In this document: piece by piece, positions 20,312-31,400 of the stretch
Layout of the letters: every line of letters begins with the position of its first letter
Numbering within the stretch: the stretch's first letter is position 1
Source of the DNA: Polytrichum commune
Lineage: Eukaryota; Streptophyta; Polytrichopsida; Polytrichales; Polytrichaceae
DNA: 60,000 nucleotides
NCBI GenBank assembly: GCA_950295325.1
Contig: OX485804.1
Coordinates: 41,108,001-41,168,000 of the forward strand
Reading direction: 5' to 3'
The notes under the pieces: generated by a model
The model's input: only the letters and a program-made list of their open reading frames with translations
Databases searched by the model: none
Told to the model about the DNA's origin: nothing
Made by a program: the position numbers and the translations under genes

Positions 20312-20384
20312 GGTGAGGTGGCGTAGGCGGTTAGCACCTTCAGCCGTTATCGCCGAAGTCCCCGGTTCGAACCCGGTCTCGGAC
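20312..20384 (+). other. tRNA-like sequence (pseudo-tRNA or SINE head)
   Basis: Carries an A-box-like tggcgtaggcgg (20319-20330) and a perfect B box ggttcgaaccc (20364-20374) with a foldable T arm. The anticodon arm does not give a proper 7-base loop with U33, and no acceptor stem closes. It is therefore a tRNA-derived internal promoter remnant rather than a functional tRNA gene. Confidence 0.5.
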
Positions 20385-20867
20385 GGGTAACGGGGCAGGC
20401 GGCCGGGTAGCGAGGCGGGCAGCGGGGCGGGCAGCGGGGCGGGCAGCGAGGCTTGGCAGCGACCGACGAACACAGAGCAGAGGCGGCCAGGAGCTCCAGC
20501 TCCCGGAGCCGGCTCTTGGCTTCTTCTTCTAAATTTTTTATTTTTTATTTTTATAATTTTTGTTTTTGAATGAATGAAATGTTTTCAAATACAAACAAGA
20601 ATAGTTCCTCACAACTCAATGCTGTGAATTCAAGCTTGCAGACAATCAATTGACATAAAATTCTGTGGAGAATTCAACACCTTATCACCACAATTCACCT
20701 TCAAGTGACCTTCACAAGCAAGCATTCTTCATGTTGCTTCACAAATCCGTGGTGTTCTCGCTCCGGAACTTCACAACATTGTCACTCCTTGTCTTCACGC
20801 CCTCCCTTGCGCGTTACATCTCAAAAATGAAGAAGAAAACATCAAAGATGAAGCATTCTTGCCAAGT

Positions 20868-21201
20868 GAGAAGGAAGAGAGTAGAACATTCATAAGAGCT
20901 CTAAATCTCTCTTCAAATGCACATAATTAGTCAAGCTATCTCTCACTCCACCAAGGGAGAATCCAAGAGTGTAAGTAGAGGAAGAAGAACTCAAGATTTA
21001 TTGCAAAATCATGCAATCAACACCTCACACAAGCTCTCTCCACACACTAACTCACAAGACTTGACTTGGCAAGAATGCCAAGCCAAGGAGGAGGCTCCTC
21101 ACTTAGGAGCCTTCCTCTCCACATCTAGATTCATCCATCCAAATTTAGATGGATGAAACCCAACGGATACGGTGCGGCCTTCGATGCCGCATACCGTGAC
21201 A
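20868..21201 (-). repeat. 334-bp LTR segment B, right copy
   Basis: Direct repeat of 11158-11491 at the right border of element Y. It ends ...CCGTGACA followed by AGCC, which also precedes the left border. The hairpin gatacggtgcggc/gccgcataccgt is at 21166-21200. Unlike the left end, no segment A adjoins it on either side. Confidence 0.85.
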
Positions 21202-21372
21202 AGCCTCCTCATCAGCGGGGGAGGTGAAGGTGGTTGCAACCGTCTAGGAGGAACGACTATCGCCCTTGTTTCACACTGGTAATTTGCCTCTAAACGACTA
21301 TCGCCGCTAATTGTCATTAATTTGAAAATGGTAGCTCTCCAGCTAGGCGATAGCTCAAAAATTGCGTTTACA
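21202..21372. mobile_element. Right part of LTR-like insertion 'X'
   Basis: From the AGCC duplicated by element Y to the terminal TTTACA, followed by ATCAC (21373-21377), which also precedes X at 9391. It contains ctatcgcc and ggcgatagc phrases like those in the left part of X, which supports their common origin. Confidence 0.5.
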
Positions 21373-24300
21373 ATCACCATACAAGAAAACCAAACTATCT
21401 GCTAGAAAATCCACAAAACATATACAAAGGCTATTCCCGCAATATAAACTCTTCTTTAACAATACGCATAACATCACAAGAATTACACGCCAAATAATGA
21501 CCTACAGAGGATATAAAGGAGGCCTCCTAATATTTATTCACAACAAACATGCATTCCCAAGAAACATCTCCAAAATCCCAACCCCCGCAGACATATCCCC
21601 ATTTCTCCAAATAACACGTATAGCCAACCAACCCCTACAACCTCCGCTCCTAATTAACATATACATGCCCTCCCATGAGGAGAACCTACCTCTCATCCCC
21701 ACCATCCAAAATACCATAACTGACAACATAAACGCACATCCTAATCACACATATATTTTATGTGGAGACTTCAACAGGGACATTACCTTAATAGAAAGAC
21801 AAAATGACCTACAAACCACACCACCACAAACGGAGGACTACCTATGGAGATCCTTTACAACCGGCCTTGAATTATCATATGTCTTAACAAATATAACATT
21901 CTCTAGACAAGGAGGACACAACTACATACAAAACAACCTAATAGACGATTTCTTCATCAAAATCCCCAATAACAACCATTACATCTCAAATACAAACCAA
22001 AATACTCAACTTAATTCTGATCACTTGCCCATACAATTAAAAATTCCCCCGAACACACTAATCGCTAAACCACCACTCATAACATCCAAACCGCCTCCTA
22101 GAATATTCAACCCCATTCCAAAGGAGAAAATCAAAACTTTCCACACCAAATTCTTCGAAAGCAATTCAAACCAAATAGACGAGCTCATACTACTATTACA
22201 ACACAACCACCTGACCGATGAACAATGGCAACTAGCCTACAACTCACTAAACATCCTCACTGACAACATCACCACCATTGTCCTAGAAACATGCAGCGCC
22301 TCACCCATCCCCGTACTACCAAACATAATTACCAACTAAGGGGACTATCTCCCCAAGAAACCCCAAAAAAACTGGAAATCACACCTATCTACCTACCACC
22401 TCATCCGGAAGGTAATCTATACAATAAAAAAAAATCCGAATTGGCGCACCCATCCCATTATTATTCAAGAAATAAACAACCACACTCACGCTATCATACC
22501 CCCACCACCAAATCCTTATCTCCCGCACAATTCATGGGTAGATGAATTAGCTAGAATCGCCAAAGAAGCTAAAAACAGAGCCCGCAAAATCACAACCAAC
22601 TACACCACCAATTAAATTACAAAAACCATATCTAAATATCAACAACTTTATAACAAAAATCCAAAAACCATAAACAGAAAAGTCTTTAAAAATACAGACA
22701 CCCCTTCACTCGATTGCCTCATAGACAGATTCAATAACATCCTTACAAGCTCAAAAGACATTGCATAAAAAATACATGTCCAATAATCAACCAGTAACAT
22801 GCAAACTGTTCCAACTTGCTACTATCAACCCGACCATATACAACAATGCATATGCGGACTCAGACATTACCCATGACATGACTTGAATGAATATGCTCTG
22901 GAAAAAAGAGGCGAAACATTAATTCCTCTACACACATATTTAGACCAAGAAACATACGATATGTGCCTTAAAAACCTAGCCAATGGGAAAACCCCTGGAC
23001 TTGGCAAAATATCTAACGCCATTTTGAAAAATATGCCATCAAGATTCTATAAACTTCTTTTATTATTTTTCACCCACTGCTATAAACAAAAAAATTCCCG
23101 CATCATAGAAAACAAGCCTCATAATACTCCTATATAAAAAGGGAAACCCCCACCTCCTAACCAACCATAAACCAATCGCACTCGCCAACACAATCTACAA
23201 GCTATTTACTAGCACACTTACAAGTATACTATCTACATATGGTGAAAAATACCAAATCCTACATGACAGCCAAGAAGGCTTCCGAGCTGAAAGATGCACC
23301 ACCCGGGAACTATAAACCCTCATAGCAGCATTAGAAGATGCAAAACTTACCACTTAAGACATCTATATACTATACATTGACTTCAAAAATGCCTTTGGCT
23401 CTATTGACCACACCAGACTCCTTGCCATTATGAAAGACTTAGGCTACCCACAAGATGTTATAGCCCTACTAGGCAACATCTACTCACAGTCCACTACCAC
23501 GTTTATTGGATAACACTTTGATAAAACACAACCAATACCCATACAAAGAGGCACTATACAAGGAGACACATTGAGCCCATATCTCTTTATCATATTTCTT
23601 GAGCTACTCCTTAGATGGTTACAAAGAGGAAATAATGCATACACCTTTAATACCTCCAGTACAAAACTATGATTTGCAGCTTACGCAAACAACCTAGCCG
23701 CGATATTCAATAATTTGACATCCCTCCAACATCAACTAAACAAACTTGACAAACTTTGTGAATGGGCAGGAATGGACCTTGGCATTCCGAAAAATGCAAT
23801 CACGGGTTGCCCCAATAGAACAAAATTAAACCCCAGGCCTTCAAAACACACATAAAAACCACCAATATAAATTTTAGAAATCAACCCATACCTATTTTAA
23901 GCCAACACGAGCCGTATGTTTATTTCGGAATCAATCTAGTCCCATCACTACAATGGAAAACCCAAACACACATAACAACCACTAAACTAATCAAACAATG
24001 CAAACTACTAACTACATGCCCAGCCACTATGAAACAAAAAATACAAATGGTCGACACGGTCATACGAGCTGACATCGCCTATAGTTTCTATGCCGTTCCA
24101 TACTCACTCCCTGCCATTAAAAAACTAGATAAAAGAATAATCGCCCTACACAAAACTATATGTGGACTACCGAAATGCATGTCCAACGCCGTTACACAAC
24201 TACCACAAGATATGTTCGGCACAGAAGCTTTCTCACTAAAAAATGCATATCTCACATATATGGGTGAACAACTTATTAACGCCCTCAATGACAAAGGACG

Positions 24301-27000
24301 ACTTGGCAAAATATATAATGAATTAACTAAACACATACTTGCCAAACATGGTGGATCACTCAACCTACCACACATATCTCGCCAAGACTGTATTCGATCA
24401 CCAATCACACGCACATTATTCTTACTCAAAACAACCAGTGGCATCCACCTTAGAAGCAAGCTTGAAAAAATTCCCCCTCCTTCCCACACCACTAGAAACA
24501 CAATGGATGCATCAAACATAAATTATTCCAACATTTGCCCCCACAACCTCCCTTAAATACCTATATAAACTCATACTTCACAACATAACCGAACTCAAGC
24601 ACATAACACACCCCAATGGCATACACTTAATGACAAACGATGAATTCAAATATTACTATGACACACCCACTAAAACAATCCAAGCCGCCCTAGACCAAGC
24701 TCGAGTTGTCTTTTGCGAACCACCGTATCATAACGCATGTCCCAACAATTGCCCGACACATACCTTACCAAACACCCTTAAAAACATATACAAAATACAA
24801 AACCACCACATAGACACAAGAACAAGTAGGCACAATGCACACCCCCGCCATCGGAATACCCAAAGCCACCCTTACATATACAAAACACCACATACAATAT
24901 CCAATACACTCTATACTAAAAGATCGCCCCCATACTTACAAAGATAAAAACAAAATTACAAAAAAATACACATCTTACCTATGCCAATAGATACTCCCAA
25001 ACGAAACCATATATAACAAATGGCTCCCCCAAAAAGACTTGTTCCCATGGAACAATCAAAACACCATAAACCACAACATTCTACTTCTAACACAATATTA
25101 TACTCACAAACAAAACCAACACTTCACCAACATCCTACAACTACACTTCCATGAAGAACAACTAAGAGACACCATGTACAATACCCCGCCACAAGTCATA
25201 CCCTTGTGTCATATCCACATCAACGAATGTAACCCATACAATGACATAGCATACACTCAAAATACCATTAAAAGCCAACATGGTGTATCACACATCTACG
25301 ACAACGACGGTCGCCACTTAATTACCATCCCCGAACAAAGATTGAAATGGTTATGGGAACAATATCAAAATGCATTAAGCAAACCCCACAATCTAGAACC
25401 CCCCACACAATCATTTGAAAAAGAAGTTGTATGGCTATACCAACAATACAAATATAGACTGCCCAAAAACGACCCCCTCAAATTCTCACAATATACACTC
25501 CCAAGTGCCATCCTTGACCATAGCATTGACTCCTTCCACATCACAAACTCATACTTCTCATCACCTGTCACATGCCCTACCAAGCTAAGATAGTTTGCCT
25601 CTACATTCTCCCGAGACAAAGTTTTCGGGTCAACAGGAACGGCATTCCAACACAAATGGACAGGCAATGGGTATGCCCATCCACATACAAAAAATGACAC
25701 CCAACAAGCCTTCCACTGGGCAAGACTTGCAGCCCAAAATAACCCCGACACAATTACAATACTTATAACAACTAATCCAAATTGGTATCATAACATCAAC
25801 CCCCACGAAGGCCCTTTCCAGGACTCACACGTCATCACACACTTTAAAGCAACCACCATTACATATGATGAACCCACAATACCACCGGAACTACGAATCG
25901 AACCTCGAACAGAAAGTCGTGACATTAGAATATTATGTATACACCACAAAACCACGTCCATTGGTCCTACAGGATACGTAGGTTGCATGCACAATATTGG
26001 TAAATCTTTACAAATACCCACTATATTTAAAACAAGTGCACCACCCACACCAATAAACACATCAGTATACCGCAATAAGAACTGGTCTCAACTTACATAT
26101 CCGTCCCCCCCACCCACGACCCAAACTACCAATATTCCACCAATCACAAATCATGACATATGCCTACCCCTCAAATACCCACCACAATTTTGCTACTATA
26201 CCGATGGTTCATTTATACCACCCAAAGCAATAACCAAAGAACACTGGCGACGAGAAAAGGTAGGATACGGCATATATAACCCTTTTAAAAACCTTAAAAT
26301 CGCAGAAAGACTACTAGGACTCCAAAATATATTGCGAGCATAACTGATGGCTATCCATCACAATCTATGCCTCCTCACTACTACATACTGAAATGAACCC
26401 GCACATATTTTCACATACTGTCTTATACCTCCTAAACACACAAACGAAACACCCAACCTCGCACAACAGTCATCCAGACAAGAAGATACTTGAATCTATA
26501 ATTAGGATGTTACAATCTCATACACAAACCACCACACTACATAAAGTCAAAGCCCACACGAATATAAGTGACAACGAACAAGCGGACAAATTAGCCAAAA
26601 TGGGATGTGAATTAGACCATAGAGATGCTATAGCAACATACGAACATGCACACCCCACGCCATACTACCTCCAAAAAGGTTGGTGGCACTCAATGCAAGA
26701 AACGCTAGACAAAGGCCCCATTCGACACCTTGGCAAATACATCATTAAATATGACAAAAAACATAACTTAGCCATCATAGCAACCCAAACACACCAATTA
26801 CACAAATGGCTAGACAACAAAGATATCGACAAAACATTATCAAATATTTTTTGGAGTATCCCAGTCATCACAGATAGACATGTTAGAATTTTACTAGGCC
26901 ATGAGTGTGGTAAAAATCAAATCTTCCCTTTGCATATTAAAACCCAAGACTATCATTTAAACTACCCCAATGTGCTACTATGAATATCATAATGTAGGTT
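21373..27000 (+). pseudogene. LINE, main segment: endonuclease, reverse transcriptase, RNase H (inactive)
   Basis: Continues the frame interrupted at 9395. Endonuclease: TKLSARKS after one frameshift, then ILCGDFNRDI (catalytic GDFN; frame 21362-22339). Reverse transcriptase, in several frames with stops: NLANGKTPGLGKI (about 22975), PIALANTIYKLFTSTL (23170), YIDFKNAFGSIDHTRL (23375), IQGDTLSPYLF (23550). The catalytic motif C reads AAYANNLA (about 23680) instead of xADD, so both Asp codons are changed. RNase H: YYTDGSF (26195) and KVKAHTNISDNEQADKLAK (26550). APE, RT and RNase H in this order fit plant-type LINEs that carry RNase H. The sense strand is very poor in G. Stops, frameshifts and the lost motif C make it dead. 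The 3' end near 27000 is approximate. Confidence 0.85.
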
Positions 27001-28411
27001 ATTGTTCACTTAATTTTTTCCTACTTATGTTGACAAATGGAACCACGTGGGCAATTAGCGGGCGTGAGACTTTGAAACCTCTAGGCATCTAGTTTAGGCC
27101 CTTTCGCAAATAGTGCATGGGACACACTCAATACCGTAAACGTGTCATTAGAAAAGCTTACCACATGGACATCAAATACCACATGACACTGAATACAATA
27201 CATTTATTGAGAATACTCCGTTAGTCCATTGAATGAAAGTGGGAAGACTTTCATTCACAGCCTGCGGCAGGGGTTAATATTGAAAGGTATCTGTTTGTTT
27301 GTTGCCAAGCTTCGGCCACGAAGTGCGGCGCTTGTGAAACTCACGGTGACTCATCGTGATGATGGATGATGAGCTGGTGCAACCAGAGGAAAGGAGGAAA
27401 CAGAAAAGGGAACAATTCCACACTGACCAGATTTAGGTGGCAGGAGATGCGACAAAATTCAGGGTGGGAGGGATTTCTCGTTTTCGACTTCACCGCTTCA
27501 TCACAACCTCAAACCAAGTTACCATCAATGCTCATGGCTTTGGCAATTAGGATGGGATGGTCTAACTTAACCTTATTAGCTTGAACTTGCTCAAATCGCA
27601 AGTGATGACGATGGTGGTGTGAACTTCCAACTTAGTTTCTTTCATCAGCATCATCTTCGGAGGCTAGCCTGGCGTTTTCATCTGTGGAGATTGGGATTTG
27701 GGGTAAGTCGAAGCGAGTTGGGAGGTAATTAAGTAGCCGTTGGGTTGGGAAGTTTGGCGTGTGATCCCAGATGGGGGAGGTCAGATATATTGTCAGACGA
27801 CCAACTTGTCGGCTTAACTTACTGATCCCATCTGGAGTGCAGCATTGTGCAGTGTTGTGGTGCATCTCAAAAAGGTGACGAAATCACAGGTCTGATTAGT
27901 GGGGAGTGTGTCTGTAGTCTTGAGTTGCAATCTCGGAGATCACTGAGAGAGTCGGAGGGTGTGATGAGCGAGCTGCATCACGTAAGCATCACCATTTCTG
28001 GTTCCATATCTGCGTCTGGAATCACGTGGCCTTTGTTTTTTTTGTTTTTGTTTTGTACGGGTGTGGAATCAGTGTGTGATCGTTAGTTGTGTGAAGAAGG
28101 CATGTGTTGAATGGTTGAGTGATGTTTGAGTGGGTTAGGTGAGGATCGTTTGTACGTACCAAAGCTCCGTCTGGTATCATATGGCGCTTGTTTTTGGGTG
28201 TAGGATTGAGTGGTGGAGAGGATTCCATCTGAAATGTTCGAGTGATGGTCGAGTATACAAGGTGAGGATTTGTTGGTTTCAGTCAAAAAGTGTGTGGTAG
28301 TTTACTTTGTGTGTGGAGGCATTAAGCGGATTTTACGTGAAATGTTTTGAGTGATGTGGGGCGATATGTTGTTGTTGTTTGTTGTGATTGTAGGTGCTGG
28401 GGTGACGAAAG
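27001..28411. other. Intergenic region and possible 5' UTR of the ER-body-type gene
   Basis: No domain is recognised in the open frames here. The last few hundred bases are GT-rich with imperfect repeats (gtgtgtgg, gagtggtgg, gtgatgg) and end in ttgtgattgtag just before the first coding exon. That could be a splice acceptor, so a 5' UTR intron is possible. Confidence 0.4.
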
Positions 28412-31400
28412 ATGACTCGGCACTCGCACTGTTCTTCCTGCGCCTCAACGGACTCAGGCAGCTCGGCATCGTCCCCCGGCAGCTCCTCAAGTGCATCAAG
28501 TGGATCTTCCAAGTCGCGAAACACCAAGACACCGAAGAAGCAGCAACAGGTCAAGAAAGCGGATGGAACACCAGTAAAGAGGCAGGTGAAGAAGAAGCTA
28601 GAGAACCGCATTTATGGTTGGTGACTCATCATCTTCTCCTTCTTCCCGAACCTGATTCTGATGCGATCATGGATATTTTAAACCTCAGTAGGGGTTTAAC
28701 CTCAGTAGGCTGGACGATGGACGCTCTTAGGAGCTTTGTATCCAATATGCCTCTTTCCTGATCTAGTACAATGTGATTCCTAGGAAGCTTACAGGCGATT
28801 TATCCATCTATTGACTATCTTTTTGTAGATCGGCGGGGATATGGAAGTTGTACAAGGCTATGTACGGAGCATTCAGAAAATGATCTTGCCTTGTATTGAG
28901 TATTGAGTCCACTGTTTTAAAAGTCTCTCCATCTTACAGATCAGCATAGCTTCAACCTCGAGGGTTTCAAGAGAATAGAGACCAGGATGGAGGTCTAAGA
29001 AGAACATGTTTGGGTTATCCCAGGCGAATGTGCACTTGGAGATCCATGTAGGGTTGTTGCCCAACTCGTAGCAATTATAAGTAGCAACTGGGTTCAGTTT
29101 GGCCATTATATTGACGTTAGGGGTATTGTTGCCTCATGTCGCAGATGAGGAGGCCGTTAAGTTGGAACAAGCACAATCGGGCCAGGAGCTTGATTCAAGT
29201 GAAACGAATCACGACACACAGTCTGACGCGGGGACTGTAGACGTTGTGGTACGCAAAGTAGACGATGTGGAGCACGAGGTTGAAAGTGTTCCGAATGACA
29301 AGCCAGTTGATTCGGAAGTAGTTCCAGAGGTGGAGGAATCGGTGGGAGTTGAAGATGGTGATGCCCACGATGTTGAACACCCTGCCATCAATGTCGACAA
29401 TCTCCTTCACGAAGGTGATGGCGGAGAGAGTTCATGTGATGAGAATGACGATGTGAATGTGAAGCTCGAACAAATGGAAGCAGTCCAGGAGCTCGAGGGA
29501 ACCGAATCCAAGTTGATGCATCACGAAGCAGATTCTGAGGATGTGGTTAATGAAGTTCCAAACGATGAGGAGGGTGAGGTTGTTAATACAGTTGACACCG
29601 AAGTAGGTCCACTGGAGAAGGAGACGGTTGAAGGTACTGATTCAGGCGTCGACGTCATAGCTGCTGGCCCTGAGGAAGAAGCTGCCAATGTTGCAGAGGA
29701 GAATGGAGAGAGTTCCTCCGACGAGAAGGAGGAGGACATAGTTTTTCTGTTCAATAAAAGTGCAGGGGATGATGGCGGGGTTAAGGAGGCACGAGAAGAA
29801 CAGAAAGACCATAAAAAAGAAGCTGAAAATATACCTCAGGTGAATGGCATTGAAGGGATAAGTATTTCTCTAGCCGAGAAGCAACAATTGCAGGGCAACA
29901 GTGAACAGGTTAAACCAGAAGAGGCTACAGAAACTCCAGTTGAGGTTGAGGACACCCTTGATTCTCAAGTGAAAGCGGAGGAGGTTGTTGGAAATGGCTA
30001 TGAAATCTCTGAAAATGAGGACAAAAAAGAGGAGGAATCTCTTATGCAGGTGGAAGAGGAAAAGCCTTATGGTGTGGTGAAGTCCGAGGAAACACCTCTG
30101 ATTGATGACAATGAAGGCGAAAAGAAGAGTATTGAAGACTTCCGCCTCTCTCCTGTAGACCAAAGTGGACAGGAGGAGAAGGTTGGAGAATCTGCGCCTG
30201 TGCGTGAGGATGCCCCCGCAAGAGAGAAGATACAGAGCTTGAAAATAGATTTGCCAAGTTCGGACTCAGATACAGATAGGGAACATAATGAGCATGCTCC
30301 GAAAGTGAGCACTCCTTCTCCACCGAAGAGAGATCGAGAAGGTAGCAGTGTATATAAGATTGTGAAAGCGTTGGAAGGCTTGCAAGTAGGGGAGAAATGT
30401 GTGCATGGTGAAATTGACCATGGCCTTTGCCATGAGAGGAAGGTGAGGGCATCGTCACCTGCGGGACATGTATACACCATGAAAGTCCCCCGAACCCCCG
30501 AAGAGTATAGGAGGTTAGCTAGTTCTCCAGCGGATTACAGTGGCCATTCTCGGACTAGAGATAGTGTTGGCAGTGGCACCAAACCTTACAAGGAGCCGGT
30601 TGAACATCGGGATGTGGGAAAACTTTCGGAGTTTTCGCCGTTTCAGAAAAAAGTGGCAACGCCGGAACCGACCGATACAGTGGAATCCAGGGATGGGGGA
30701 AGAAAGGAGGTTAACAGTGAGAAAACCTTTGTGCAATATGACTCGCAAACGGGATCTTCTACCGGGTACACGGCATCAAGCACAGTGGAAACTTACAGTG
30801 ATACTGTTATCTTCAAGAGAGAAGATGGATTCGTCGCTGGCAAGGACTCAAGAACTCCTGTCCTGAAAGAAATTTTTGAGAATGGGGTAGAATCAGGGTC
30901 CGCACATCCGAATAAGCTGAGAATTGTGCATGAGTTTCCCGCGGAGAAGGGTGAGGGTTTTGGCCATCGTCATGATGGTGATGATGAGGAGCATACATTG
31001 GCAGCAGCAGAGTTTGCAGGTGAATCTGAAGTGGAGAGGATTCTGCGTCTGCAGGAAACCCATGACATAATTTGCCCTAATTGCAGGTCTTGCATCACAA
31101 AGCGAGTCATCCTCCGAAAGAGGAAGAGAACAGCAACTGTAGTGGTGAATGCTGACCGGTGGGAGGTCCCGGAGGAGGAGGCGGAGGACATTGTTGAGGA
31201 CAATTTTCTTGTGGATAACAATGTTGAGGACATTGCTGTCGTGGAGGAGTACGAAGATTGGGGATGCTCCGCTTGCTTTACATGGCTCTTCCGCAGAGGT
31301 CAGTTTAGTTGTTGTGTTATAGTCTCTCGAATAGATATTGTCACTTTTTGTCATTTCGTAGCTAGGCTGGTGGCCATGGCGTCAAGTTTAGGTCAAATAT

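Larger units (their letters stand above)
19144..20867 (-). other. 5' leader / LTR-adjacent region of element Y
   Basis: About 1.7 kb between the candidate primer-binding site and segment B. It holds, from high to low coordinates, a GC-rich gcgggcagcg run (20390-20460), a tRNA-like sequence (20312-20384), a tandem repeat (20007-20300), a piece shared with repeats at 48.4 and 49.3 kb (about 19965-20045) and an AT-rich ttaattaatt tract (19870-19940). It has no counterpart at the left end of the element, so it is either an unusually long untranslated leader or an LTR altered by insertion or recombination. Confidence 0.5.
11052..21201 (-). mobile_element. Ty3/gypsy retrotransposon 'Y' encoding a DNA methyltransferase and a PHD finger
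   Basis: A 10.15-kb LTR retrotransposon, transcribed on the minus strand and inserted into X. Outer ends are TGTCG at 11052 and TGACA at 21201, flanked by AGCC (11048-11051 and 21202-21205). Coding order is gag, two CCHC knuckles, protease, C5-cytosine methyltransferase, reverse transcriptase, RNase H, integrase, PHD finger, all in one frame from 19112 to 11883. Protease before RT before RNase H before integrase is the Ty3/gypsy order. A polypurine tract lies at 11600-11610. The terminal repeats are unequal: the left end is A-B-gc-A and the right end has only B. Element Y is the youngest layer: the two B copies differ at about 3 of 334 positions and the two A copies are identical. Five UAG codons interrupt the frame, so activity would need readthrough or related copies. 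Confidence 0.92.

Noticed and set aside
20312-20384. Functional tRNA gene
   Set aside because: Good B box and T arm, but the anticodon loop lacks U33 and no acceptor stem closes; kept only as a tRNA-like sequence.
24088-24519. 143-aa minus-strand frame
   Set aside because: Antisense shadow of the A+C-rich LINE reading frame at 24029-24556.
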